A stretch of DNA of 36,931 bases from an uncultured Collinsella sp. (GCA_958429225.1 CAUAJB010000012.1:1-36931), one strand, 5' to 3'; positions 25,234-33,446 are shown, counted from the stretch's first letter. Notes: generated by a model not told the origin, from the letters alone. Numbers and translations are program-made.

Positions 25234-27318
25234 ATGGATACTACCGATAGCGCCTATGGCGACAAACTCATCCGTCTCGATACGTTCGATACCGCCGTGG
25301 CGGTCGACCCCAGCGCCGAGGACGACGCCAAACGTCGGTTTATGACGCTTATTCTCCAGACGGCCCACCGCAACAACGGCAACATCGGGCACGTGCTGCG
25401 CGCGACCAACACGAGCGGCGAGGTCTTTGCCGTCAAGCTGCTCAAGGACAACGCTATCCTTTCCGGCCAAGCCCCCGACCGCTCCGCCGAGCAATCGGCA
25501 GCGCACCTGGCCAGCACCGCCGCGCTGTTCGAGGAGTACCGTCATCTGTGTACCGTCTCGCACCTGCGCGGATTTCCGCGCGTCTATGGCTACGGATCGT
25601 GCGAGGATGACCCTCTCATCCTCATGGAGTGGGTCGAGGGCACCTCGCTCAAGCAGGCGCTGCCCCTGCTTCCGCACGACGCCTCGGGCGGGCTGACCAC
25701 CCAGATGGTCGCCGCCGTCGGAAACGCCGTGCTTCGTGCGCTCTTGATGACCCAAGGCCTCGTGAATCCGGTCATCCATCGCGACCTGTCGCCTGCCAAT
25801 ATCATGTTCCGCACCACCAGCCGAACGCTCGAGCAGCAGATTGCTGATTGTTCCTTTGACCCCTGCCTCATCGACATGGGCTCCGCGACCATGGCTCTCG
25901 GCGACGACACGATCACCCGGCGCGCCGACATCTGGCGTTTTGCCACGCCCGCATACGCCGCGCCCGAGATGCTCACGCAGGATATCGAAGGCATCGCGGC
26001 CCTTCGCCGTTCGCCGGCAATCGACGTCTATGCGCTTTCGAGCATTCTGTACCAGCTCTACAGCGGTCGCAAACCGTTTGACTTTGAGTCGACGGACGCC
26101 GCTGCAACCGGCTCGTTCTATCTCGTAAAGACCAAGACCAAGCCGGCACCGCTCGAGCCGCGCTGCGAGGGCGATGAGGCGCTCGTCCAGATCATCATGA
26201 AGGGTCTCTCAGTCGAGCAGTGCGATCGTCCCACCGAGCAGCAGATGCTCGAGGTGCTCTCGGCATACCTCACCGACGCCGAATCCGAAGGCCGCGAAGG
26301 TGCAGGAGACGAGGCCGCAATTGATATCGATTCTGGCACGCACCTTAAGGTCGACGTCGCCGGCGAGCGCGCACGAGAGATCCTGAATCAGGCCCGCCAC
26401 GATGCCATGACCCGCCGCCGCTTTATTATCGGCGGCGCTATCGCAGCCGTTGCGGGGCTCAGCGTTATCGGGGCGGCAACCCATGGCTTTGGCATCCCCG
26501 ACTACCTCGACGGCATCCGCGGTTCACTTGACGACTACACCTGGGATCAGCTGCAGGAGATTTCGCTCAAGATTAAGGCCGCCGAGACCCGTAGCGAGGC
26601 ACGCGAGATTGCCAAGCGCTATCACCTGCTCGATGCCGATGGGCATATCCCCTATCCGTGTACCAAGCGCGTGAAACTCACCAACGGGCTGGAGGTCGGC
26701 GCGCAGCTTGTGGGCATCCGTCACGATGAGCTTCTGGACGGGACGGGCAAGGCCGGACTGACGTTTATGTTCGACGCGGGTATTGCCGAGCGCAACGCTG
26801 CGGCTGAACCGCCGAGCGCCGGCTGGGCAGTTTGCGAGCTGCGGGAATGGCTCGACGGCGACGGCCTTAAGCTGCTGCCCAACAAGTTGCGCGCGCTCAT
26901 CAAATCTGTCAAAAAGGTCTCGAATAACGCTGGCGCCGCCAACAGTGCATCGTGTCTGAGCGAGTTGCCCGCAACCCTTTGGCTGCCCGCCATGGTCGAG
27001 CTGTGCGGTACGCAACCGCCCGATTCGTTTGCCAAGGACTATCACTACCTGGCAGAAATCTACAACGGCGAGGGCAAGGAGTATCAGCTCTTCCGCGAGC
27101 TCAAGGTGAGCCCGTATTCCACGAACGAGACGATGGTCCGCCAGTGGAAGGGCAAGGACACCTGCTGGTGGGAGCGCACGGTGAGCCCCGACTCATCGGA
27201 GACCGAAGGCACGCTCTACATAAACCGTGTGGGCCACGACGGCGACGTCTTTACGTACGCAACGCCTGCGGAAAAGCCAAACAAGCTAACCTGTGTGATT
27301 CCCGGGTTCTGTATCTAG
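25234..27318 (+). CDS. Membrane-anchored Ser/Thr kinase with DUF6273-like C-terminus
   Basis: A 694-residue protein. Residues 30-350 are a protein kinase domain: VK lysine in FAVKLLK (68), catalytic loop HRDLSPANIMF (182-192), metal motif LIDMGS with DMG in place of the usual DFG (214-216), and APEM followed by DVYALSSILYQLYSG. A basic RRR precedes one membrane segment, FIIGGAIAAVAGLSVIGAA (about 397-417). The last 260 residues resemble DUF6273, with CELREWLDGDGLKLLP, CWWERTVSP and the ending VIPGFCI, and would lie outside the cell. This suggests a receptor-like kinase that senses an external signal. The ATG at 25234 has AAGGA six bases ahead. It pairs with the FHA gene upstream; targets are unknown. 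Confidence 0.82.
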   Translation: MDTTDSAYGDKLIRLDTFDTAVAVDPSAEDDAKRRFMTLILQTAHRNNGNIGHVLRATNTSGEVFAVKLLKDNAILSGQAPDRSAEQSAAHLASTAALFEEYRHLCTVSHLRGFPRVYGYGSCEDDPLILMEWVEGTSLKQALPLLPHDASGGLTTQMVAAVGNAVLRALLMTQGLVNPVIHRDLSPANIMFRTTSRTLEQQIADCSFDPCLIDMGSATMALGDDTITRRADIWRFATPAYAAPEMLTQDIEGIAALRRSPAIDVYALSSILYQLYSGRKPFDFESTDAAATGSFYLVKTKTKPAPLEPRCEGDEALVQIIMKGLSVEQCDRPTEQQMLEVLSAYLTDAESEGREGAGDEAAIDIDSGTHLKVDVAGERAREILNQARHDAMTRRRFIIGGAIAAVAGLSVIGAATHGFGIPDYLDGIRGSLDDYTWDQLQEISLKIKAAETRSEAREIAKRYHLLDADGHIPYPCTKRVKLTNGLEVGAQLVGIRHDELLDGTGKAGLTFMFDAGIAERNAAAEPPSAGWAVCELREWLDGDGLKLLPNKLRALIKSVKKVSNNAGAANSASCLSELPATLWLPAMVELCGTQPPDSFAKDYHYLAEIYNGEGKEYQLFRELKVSPYSTNETMVRQWKGKDTCWWERTVSPDSSETEGTLYINRVGHDGDVFTYATPAEKPNKLTCVIPGFCI

Positions 27319-27360
27319 GCGGCGGGCGTCTTGCCGTGACGGGACCCCTCCCCGGCAGTT

Positions 27361-27839
27361 GTCTCGATTTGTAACACTAGCTCGGCAGATACAGGTCTAG
27401 ATGCTACAGAACGAGACAAACCCCAATCCCGCGAGACAACATCTCAATCTGTAACAGTAAGGGGTCAAAAACCTCTCTAGATGTTACAGATCAAGACATT
27501 TGAGTTGGCCGCGGACGGTCTGTCTCGATCTGTAACAGTAAGGGGTCATATTTCCCGCCAGATGTTACAGATTGAGACATTGAGTTTATTGCTGAAGGTT
27601 CGTCTCGATCTGTAACATCTGGAATCCAAAAACCGGTCTAACTGTTACAGATGGAGACAAACTCAAACCTCTCAAAACAAAATCTCAATCTGTAACAGTT
27701 AGAGGTCATTTTCCCCGCTAGATGTTACAGATCGAGAGCTAGATGTTACAGATCGAGATATTGATTTGCCGCCGGAGAGTTTGTCTCATTCTGTAACAGC
27801 AGCTCGGCAAAAACTGGGCTAGATGTTACAGATTGAGAC
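27361..27839. repeat. Six-unit array of 57-bp inverted-repeat elements, 80/81-bp period
   Basis: Six units, each 57 bases (the fifth is 57 plus a 21-base extra arm), start at 27361, 27441, 27522, 27602, 27682 and 27783. Each has a 16-base left arm (consensus GTCTCRATCTGTAACA), a 25-base centre and an inverted right arm. Linkers are 23-24 bases and show weak similarity (TTGAGTT). The centres share a direction, roughly GTTAGRGGTC...CTAGA; unit 4 and its linker are reversed. In unit 5 the right arm is duplicated by 21 bases, which explains the 101-base step to unit 6. A decayed left arm follows at 27876-27887. No open frame runs through the array. Confidence 0.93.
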
Positions 27840-27887
27840 GAAGGGCGGGGATGGTGCACCAACCCGGCAGCCACCCTCATCTGTAAC

Positions 27888-27944
27888 GAAATGTCATACA
27901 TTTCTTTCTGTACTGGACACCCCCAGGGGGTATGGGTGTATAGT
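27888..27944 (+). promoter_or_regulatory. copA promoter with CsoR-type operator
   Basis: The perfect palindrome ACCCCCAGGGGGT (27919-27931) within an ACACCC...GTAT context matches the G/C-tract operators of the copper sensor CsoR, encoded 3 kb downstream. It lies between TGGACA (27914-27919) and TATAGT (27939-27944), a promoter with a long 19-base spacer, so bound CsoR would block polymerase and copper would release it. A second palindrome, GAAATGTCATACATTTC, sits at 27888-27904 and is unexplained. Confidence 0.7.
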
Positions 27945-27991
27945 ATCGGCAGGTTAACAATTCCAACACCGAACCACGGAAAGGAGCAGCC

Positions 27992-30334
27992 ATGGCTCAA
28001 GATAAGTTCGACGTGGGCGGCATGACATGCGCCGCCTGCCAGGCGCATGTGGACCGCGCCGTGAGCAAGCTCGACGGCGTCGAGAGCGTCGCGGTCAACC
28101 TGCTCGCCGGTTCCATGATGGTCGACTATGACCCCGCGCAGGTCTCCCCCGACGATATCTGCACCGCCGTCGACCGTGCCGGCTACTCGGCCTCGCCCGT
28201 CGATGCGGGCACCGGTGCCGCCGGCTCAAGCGGCAGCTCGCAGGCCAGGTCTGGCGTCACCCATATGGAGTCGCCGACCAAAAAGTTGGAGGCCGCCGCC
28301 TCTGCCATGCGCACCCGCCTCATCATCTCGATCGTATTCCTCATCCCACTGTTCTACATAGGCATGGGGCACATGCTCGGCTGGCCGCTGCCCGGCATCT
28401 TCACGGACCACATCCACAGCATGACGCTCGCCCTCACCGAGCTCGTCTTGCTCATCCCCATCGTCTATGTCAACGACGCGTACTTTATCAACGGGTTTAA
28501 ATCGCTCGCGCACGGCGCACCCACCATGGACGCCCTTATTGCCGTGGGCGCCACCGCCTCCATCGCCTGGTCGCTCTACGCCATGTTCATCATGGCCGAC
28601 CAATTAGCCGCGGGTCAGGTCCACGAGGCCATGATGACGAGCATGGACAATCTGTATTTTGAGAGTGCGGGCACGATCCTGTCGCTCGTTACCGTGGGCA
28701 AACACCTCGAGACGCGCAGCAAGTCAAAAACCGGCGGCGCCATCGAGGCACTCATCGACTTGGCACCCAAGACCGCGACCGTCGTTGCCGACGACGGCAC
28801 CGAAACCACCGTCGACGTCGACAGTATCCTTCCCGGCCAGGTCCTGCGCGTGCGCCCCGGAGAGTCCATCCCTGTCGATGGCGTGGTACTCGGGGGCAGC
28901 TCGGCCGTGGACGAGAGCGCGCTCACCGGCGAGTCCATCCCCGTGGAAAAGACCGCCGGCGACACCGTCAACGCCGCCACTGTCAACCGCACCGGCTCGT
29001 TTACCTTCCGTGCCACACGCGTGGGCGCCGACACGTCGCTCGCCAAGATTATCCAGCTCGTCGAGGACGCCAACGCCACCAAGGCGCCTATCGCCCGCAT
29101 GGCCGACAAAGTCGCCGGCGTGTTCGTGCCCGTGGTGTTCGTGATCTCGGCTGTGACCTTTGCGGCGTGGATGGCACTGACCGGCAGCATAAACGAGGCG
29201 CTCACCTCCGCCGTGGCCGTGCTGGTGATCAGCTGTCCGTGCGCATTGGGTCTGGCCACGCCCGTCGCCATCATGGTGGGCACCGGCAAGGGCGCCGAGA
29301 TGGGCATTCTGTTCAAGAGCGCCGAGGCGCTGGAGAATCTGCGCAGCGTGGGCACCGTGGTGCTCGATAAGACGGGAACGGTCACTCGCGGCAAGCCTGC
29401 CGTGACCGATATCGTGGTAGCCACGCGTGCCGACGGATCGCCCGCCATGAGCGAAAAGGCGCTGCTCAAGCTGGCCGCTGCGCTGGAGCGCTCAAGCGAG
29501 CACCCGCTGGCCGAGGCGATTATGGCCGAGTGCGAGGCGCGCGGAATCGTCGCACGCATGGTCGAGGACTTTGCCGCCGTGCCCGGGCGAGGCGTTACGG
29601 CACGCGAGGGGCAGAATGTCATCGCCGCCGGCAACGTGCGTCTGATGGACGAGCTGGGCGTGAAGGTTCCCGCCGGCCTTGCCGAACAGTTCGCGGCCGA
29701 GGGCAAGACGCCACTGTTCTTTGCCAAGAACAGCGAGCTTGTCGGCACCATCGCCGTGGCGGACGAGGTCAAGGAGACGAGCGCCGGGGCCATCGCCGCA
29801 CTGCGCTCGCTTGGCGTCGACGTGCGCATGCTCACCGGCGACAACCGCGTGACAGCCGAAGCGATCGCCCGCCGCGTGGGACTGAGCAGCGAGCAGGTCA
29901 TCGCCGACGTCCTCCCCGCCGACAAGGAACGCCACGTGCGCGAGCTGCAGGATGCGGGCAGCAAGGTCGCCATGGTGGGCGACGGCATCAACGACTCCCC
30001 CGCCCTGGCGCGCGCCGACGTGGGCCTTGCCATCGGTACCGGCGCCGACATCGCCAAAGAAGGGGCAGATGTGGTTCTCATGCGCAGCGACCTCATGGAC
30101 GTCGCCCGTGCCATCGAGCTGTCGCGCGCCACAATTCGCAACATCAAGCAGGACCTGTTCTGGGCGCTGTTCTACAACGGCATCGGCATTCCGCTGGCGG
30201 CGGGCGTGTTCTTCCCCCTCACCGGTTGGCAGCTCTCGCCGATGTTTGGCGCCGCGGCCATGAGCCTGTCGAGCGTGTGCGTCGTGTCCAATGCACTGCG
30301 CCTGAAATCCTTTAAGCCCAAGACGGCGCGCTGA
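27992..30334 (+). CDS. copA: Copper-exporting P1B-type ATPase
   Basis: A 780-residue copper pump of the inner membrane that uses ATP to export Cu+. It has one N-terminal metal-binding domain with GMTCAAC (Cys 13 and 16), eight membrane segments, the transport motif SCPCALGLATP (Cys 415 and 417), the phosphorylated aspartate in DKTGT (459), SEHPLAEAI for nucleotide binding, and GDGINDSPALARADVG. Length and motif order are normal for CopA. The ATG at 27992 follows AAAGGAG. It is expressed from a CsoR-type promoter and followed by copZ and csoR on the same strand, forming a complete copper response unit. Confidence 0.95.
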   Translation: MAQDKFDVGGMTCAACQAHVDRAVSKLDGVESVAVNLLAGSMMVDYDPAQVSPDDICTAVDRAGYSASPVDAGTGAAGSSGSSQARSGVTHMESPTKKLEAAASAMRTRLIISIVFLIPLFYIGMGHMLGWPLPGIFTDHIHSMTLALTELVLLIPIVYVNDAYFINGFKSLAHGAPTMDALIAVGATASIAWSLYAMFIMADQLAAGQVHEAMMTSMDNLYFESAGTILSLVTVGKHLETRSKSKTGGAIEALIDLAPKTATVVADDGTETTVDVDSILPGQVLRVRPGESIPVDGVVLGGSSAVDESALTGESIPVEKTAGDTVNAATVNRTGSFTFRATRVGADTSLAKIIQLVEDANATKAPIARMADKVAGVFVPVVFVISAVTFAAWMALTGSINEALTSAVAVLVISCPCALGLATPVAIMVGTGKGAEMGILFKSAEALENLRSVGTVVLDKTGTVTRGKPAVTDIVVATRADGSPAMSEKALLKLAAALERSSEHPLAEAIMAECEARGIVARMVEDFAAVPGRGVTAREGQNVIAAGNVRLMDELGVKVPAGLAEQFAAEGKTPLFFAKNSELVGTIAVADEVKETSAGAIAALRSLGVDVRMLTGDNRVTAEAIARRVGLSSEQVIADVLPADKERHVRELQDAGSKVAMVGDGINDSPALARADVGLAIGTGADIAKEGADVVLMRSDLMDVARAIELSRATIRNIKQDLFWALFYNGIGIPLAAGVFFPLTGWQLSPMFGAAAMSLSSVCVVSNALRLKSFKPKTAR

Positions 30335-30338
30335 AGCA

Positions 30339-30410
30339 CCCGACCTTGCCCCTCAAACCGTCGCTCGCGTACCCAAGTACGCTTCGCTCCTCTTTCGGGG
30401 CAATCTCGGG
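30339..30410. repeat. Long stem-loop between copA and copZ
   Basis: Nested inverted repeats pair CCCGA/TCGGG (30339-30343, 30406-30410), TTGCCCC/GGGGCAA (30346-30352, 30397-30403) and GCGTAC/GTACGC (30367-30372, 30377-30382). It has no T-run, so it may stabilise or partly end the copA message rather than fully terminate it. Confidence 0.55.
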
Positions 30411-30486
30411 CACCTCAGCACACCTTTAAGATGACGCTGTTCACGACTAAACTGTCAGATATTCTCAATCGATAAGGAGTACACCC

Positions 30487-30708
30487 ATGCGTTACACAAT
30501 CAAGACTTCCGGCCTTATGTGCGGCCACTGCGACGCCACTGTCGAGACGGCACTGCTCAACGTTGCCGGCGTGACCGACGCCGACGCCGATCACGAGACT
30601 CAGACCGTACAGGTGGAGTGCGCCGACACCGTGACCGCTGAGCAGCTCGCTGCCGCCGTCGAGGACGCCGGCGAGAAGTTCCACGCCCTATCCGTGACCG
30701 CCGCGTAG
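30487..30708 (+). CDS. copZ: Copper chaperone, heavy-metal-associated domain
   Basis: A 73-residue single HMA domain. The metal site is GLMCGHC with Cys 12 and 15; the rest follows the beta-alpha-beta-beta-alpha-beta pattern (VETALLNVAGV, TVQVECADTVTAEQLAAAVEDAG). It would carry Cu+ in the cytoplasm and hand it to CopA or CsoR. The ATG has AAGGAG seven bases upstream. The spacing of 150 bases from copA includes a long hairpin, so its own promoter is possible; an AT-richer stretch ahead of 30470 could hold one. Confidence 0.88.
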   Translation: MRYTIKTSGLMCGHCDATVETALLNVAGVTDADADHETQTVQVECADTVTAEQLAAAVEDAGEKFHALSVTAA

Positions 30709-30734
30709 CAGACGCCGCCTACTGAATCCTCAGA

Positions 30735-30801
30735 AGTTGCGGTGAAATACGGACTGTTGTGCCGCCCTAGGCCTTTAAACGGTCCGTATTTCACCGCAAC
30801 T
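30735..30801. repeat. Perfect 20-bp inverted repeat between copZ and csoR
   Basis: AGTTGCGGTGAAATACGGAC (30735-30754) and its exact complement (30782-30801) enclose a 27-base loop. The perfect match over 20 bases suggests recent origin or selection on the hairpin. It lacks a T-run after the stem. Confidence 0.85.
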
Positions 30802-30843
30802 GACGGGGACATCCGGAAGATCGACCAGAAACGAGGACCCGCC

Positions 30844-31116
30844 ATGATGGCAGACCATAAATCGGTGACCCGCATGCTCAAGACGGCACGCGGCCAGATC
30901 GACGGCATCCTACGGATGGTCGAGGAGGACCGTTACTGCGTCGACATCTCCACGCAGCTCATGGCAACACAGGCGCTCCTCGCGCGCATCAACGCCGACG
31001 TGCTCAAGGCGCATATCGAGGGCTGCGTGACTTCGGCAATCGAATCGGGCGACGAGGACCTCAAAGCCGCCAAGCTCGCCGAGATCGAACGCGTCGTCGA
31101 CAAGCTCTCCAAGTAA
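30844..31116 (+). CDS. csoR: CsoR-family copper-sensing repressor
   Basis: A 90-residue all-helical repressor of the CsoR/RcnR (DUF156) family. The copper ligands Cys 32, His 57 and Cys 61 are all present (RYCVDISTQL, KAHIEGCV), the x-Cys-His-Cys pattern of true copper sensors. Basic residues of helix 1 (KSVTRMLKTARGQIDGI) bind DNA. Without copper it should bind the palindrome at 27919-27931 and repress copA. The ATG at 30844 follows GAGGA; the frame also opens earlier within the 20-bp inverted repeat, which is not a likely start. It is the last gene of the copper cluster. Confidence 0.9.
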   Translation: MMADHKSVTRMLKTARGQIDGILRMVEEDRYCVDISTQLMATQALLARINADVLKAHIEGCVTSAIESGDEDLKAAKLAEIERVVDKLSK

Positions 31117-31160
31117 TTGGGGCATTGGGGACAGACTTCTTTGCACCGTCTTGGTATTCC

Positions 31161-31207
31161 GAGGACAGGTATGTTTGCACCACATTGGTGCAGATTAACC
31201 TGTCCCC
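31161..31207. repeat. Palindromic repeat (GGGGACAGG family), second copy
   Basis: Left arm 31161-31182 and right arm 31186-31207 are inverted copies and match the element at 19802-19848; the right arms share TGGTGCAGATTAACCTG. A further half-copy (TTGGGGACAGACTTCTTTGC) lies just before it at 31127-31146. Confidence 0.75.
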
Positions 31208-31262
31208 CTTGCTCTAAATCGGGTATAAAGGCGTGCAGCATATCGAACGAAAGGCAATTTGC

Positions 31263-31736
31263 ATGAATGACTATATGAAGGGTCGCAATGGTGCCGATGA
31301 ACTCACCATCGTGATGGGTTTTGCCGGCATCGTCATCGCGATGATCGGATCGATAGCCCGCATCCAGTGGCTCAGCTGGATTGCCATCGCCGTAATCGTG
31401 ATTGGCGTGCTGCGCGGCCTGTCCAAAAATATCGACGCACGTCGCAAGGAGAACGAGGCCTTTGTCGCCGCGACTGCAAACGTACCCGGCTTGGGCAAGT
31501 TTGTAGCTAGCTTGGGCGGCGGAGCTGCAGCGGCCAGCACCTCACGCGCAGCCGGCACCAGTAAGGAAGACTTTGAGCGTGCCAAGCGCACGGCCAAGAA
31601 GATGTGGAAGGGGCGCAAGACCACGGCATACCTCAAGTGCCCCAACTGCGGCCAGATGCTCTCCGTCCCCAAGGGCAAGGGCAAGATCCGCGTCACCTGC
31701 CCCAAGTGCCACGCCAAGATGGAAACCCGCTCCTAG
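31263..31736 (+). CDS. Small membrane protein with C-terminal zinc ribbon
   Basis: A 157-residue protein with two hydrophobic segments near the N-terminus (ELTIVMGFAGIVIAMIGSIA and WLSWIAIAVIVIGVL), a basic Ala-rich middle, and a C-terminal zinc ribbon, CPNCGQ...CPKCHAK, with two CxxC pairs. The ATG at 31263 is chosen with AAAGG upstream; an ATG at 31233 lies within the leader. Similar proteins are common in Coriobacteriia as I remember, without known function. It may bind nucleic acid or protein at the membrane, but nothing in the sequence shows this. It ends just before a strong hairpin terminator. Confidence 0.75.
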   Translation: MNDYMKGRNGADELTIVMGFAGIVIAMIGSIARIQWLSWIAIAVIVIGVLRGLSKNIDARRKENEAFVAATANVPGLGKFVASLGGGAAAASTSRAAGTSKEDFERAKRTAKKMWKGRKTTAYLKCPNCGQMLSVPKGKGKIRVTCPKCHAKMETRS

Positions 31737-31747
31737 CGCCCGCACGC

Positions 31748-31776
31748 GGGACAAATTAATCAGGTTTGTTTGTCCC
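31748..31776 (+). repeat. Hairpin after the zinc-ribbon gene
   Basis: GGGACAAA (31748-31755) and TTTGTCCC (31769-31776) form an 8-bp stem around a 13-base loop. It precedes the main terminator and may be a decayed GGGACA-type repeat. Confidence 0.45.
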
Positions 31777-31799
31777 AAATCTTAAGTATTTGTTCGATA

Positions 31800-31836
31800 A
31801 AAAAGCCGAGGCCTCGTGTTGAGACCTCGGCTTTTT
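31800..31836. terminator. Bidirectional terminator between zinc-ribbon and amidohydrolase genes
   Basis: AAAAAGCCGAGG (31800-31811) pairs with CCTCGGCTTTTT (31825-31836), giving A-runs and T-runs on both strands. It serves the two convergent genes. Confidence 0.9.
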
Positions 31837-31869
31837 GTATGCGGCAACGGAGCTGTCCCTTTGTCACAT

Positions 31870-33240
31870 CTACGCCACGCCGTCGCGGGCGAGCTCCTCG
31901 GCCAACGCCTCGGCCGGCATGGCCATAATCGCGTCGAGCTCGTTATCAACCTCGGGAATGCGCTTCACCTTGAGCTTGCGTACCAGATCGCCGCGACACA
32001 TCACGTGCATCGGCTCACGCAGAGCGCACAGGTCATCGAGCGGGTTCTCGCGCGTCACCAGGATATCGGCGGCCTTGCCGCACTCGATTGTGCCGGTCTC
32101 GCCGCCCAGCCCCAGCAGCTCGGCGTTGACTTGCGTAGCCGTATGCAGCGCGAAGGCGTTGCTCACGCCGACATACTTGGCAAAATAGGCCACCTCACGC
32201 CACATGTCGTACTGCGTCACGAACGGGCAGCTCGAGTCCGTGCCCAGGCCCACCTTAACGCCAGCTTCCAGTGCGGCACGGGCGCTCTCGATAATGCCCG
32301 AGCACACGATATCGCCGTTCTTCTTTTGCGTATCGGTCGAATGGGTCTTTTTCGGGTCGAGCAATACAAACGGCAGCGCCGGGCTGATAGTGCAGGTAAC
32401 ACTGGGCGCACGCCCCTCGAGTTGCGTGCCCGCGGCGCCACGGTACAGCTCCAGAATCTCGGGCGTCAACGGAGCGCCGTGCTCAATCGTGTCAACGCCG
32501 GCCTCAAGCGCGGCCTTCACGCCCTCGGTACTCTCGACATGGGCCATAACCGGCAGACTCACCTCGTGCGCAGCCTTGCACGCCGCCGCGGCAACCTCGA
32601 CCGGCATGCGCAGCACGCCCGGCTCGCCCACCTCGGTAGCGTCGAACACGCCGCCCGTCACAAACAGCTTAATGACGTCGGCACCACGCGCATACAGGTC
32701 GCGCACCTGTTCGGCTGCCTCGGCGGGACTGTTGGCCACCTGGGCGAACAAGCCCGCACCATGGCCGCCCGGCACCGTGACGCCCGTTCCCGGCGCCACC
32801 AGGCGAGGACCTTGATACTTGCCGGCATCGATAGCATCGCGCACGGCCAGATCGGCAAACAGCGGATCGCCCGCGCCGCGCACCGTGGTCACGCCACTTG
32901 CCAGTTGTTGTTGGGCGCTGCCCTTAAGAATATGGCGCACGATGGCGCGCCCCACGGGATTATCGAGCTTCTTCATCAGCGCGCCCGCATCGCCCGCCGA
33001 AACCGGCTTGCCCGAACCGCACAGATGCACATGCATATTGATGAGGCCTGGCATGAGATACGCCCCTGCCAGATCGATGACCTCGGCACCTGCAGGCGCC
33101 TGAGCCACAGCACTCGGCCCCATCCACGTGATGACACCGCGCTCAACGACCACGGCCATGTCGGGCTGCGGCTCCATATGTTCCGAACCATCCAAGACGG
33201 TCGCATTGATAAACAACGTGGAACGATCGGCAGACGCCAT
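31870..33240 (-). CDS. Metal-dependent amidohydrolase family protein
   Basis: A 456-residue cytoplasmic hydrolase of the amidohydrolase superfamily. The metal ligands are readable: HxH in NMHVHLCG, the lysine that is usually carbamylated in VIKLFVTGG, histidines in MAHVES and IEHGAPL, and the catalytic aspartate in LGTDSSCPF. A beta-sandwich part at the ends (LFINATVLDGS, GTIECGKAADILV) is normal for the family. The closest groups I recall act on Xaa-Pro dipeptides or imidazolone-like amides; the substrate here is unknown. The ATG at 33238-33240 follows AGGAG; an upstream ATG at 33273 adds 11 residues. No cofactor or transporter gene is adjacent. Confidence 0.88.
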   Translation of the reverse strand: MASADRSTLFINATVLDGSEHMEPQPDMAVVVERGVITWMGPSAVAQAPAGAEVIDLAGAYLMPGLINMHVHLCGSGKPVSAGDAGALMKKLDNPVGRAIVRHILKGSAQQQLASGVTTVRGAGDPLFADLAVRDAIDAGKYQGPRLVAPGTGVTVPGGHGAGLFAQVANSPAEAAEQVRDLYARGADVIKLFVTGGVFDATEVGEPGVLRMPVEVAAAACKAAHEVSLPVMAHVESTEGVKAALEAGVDTIEHGAPLTPEILELYRGAAGTQLEGRAPSVTCTISPALPFVLLDPKKTHSTDTQKKNGDIVCSGIIESARAALEAGVKVGLGTDSSCPFVTQYDMWREVAYFAKYVGVSNAFALHTATQVNAELLGLGGETGTIECGKAADILVTRENPLDDLCALREPMHVMCRGDLVRKLKVKRIPEVDNELDAIMAMPAEALAEELARDGVA

Positions 33241-33389
33241 ATCGAGCTCCTCCCCCTCAGAAAACTTGAACATCTGTCCATTATTATCCAGTGTAGCCCG
33301 ATTGCCACAGACATATCGGTTAACGGAGGGAAGAGGGGATGTGGGGGACGGAATACGTTGCAGTCCCACCCCAGCAACATCAGGGGAAT

Positions 33390-33446
33390 GTCTCGATCTG
33401 TAACAGTTACGGGCCCAAACAGCCGCCAAACGTTACAGATTGAGAC
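33390..33446. repeat. Single 57-bp inverted-repeat element
   Basis: A lone copy of the element of the 27361-27839 array: left arm GTCTCGATCTGTAACA, a 25-base centre starting GTTACGGG, and an inverted right arm with one change (CGTTACAG). Its length is again exactly 57 bases. It lies between two minus-strand genes. Confidence 0.9.

Noticed and set aside
27361..27839. CRISPR-like array
   Set aside because: Repeats alternate in direction, the 'spacers' are 25 and 23-24 bases and are related to each other, and no cas gene is present.
28615..30147. 510-residue Ser/Thr-rich open frame on the minus strand
   Set aside because: It is antisense to copA, which carries every expected motif.
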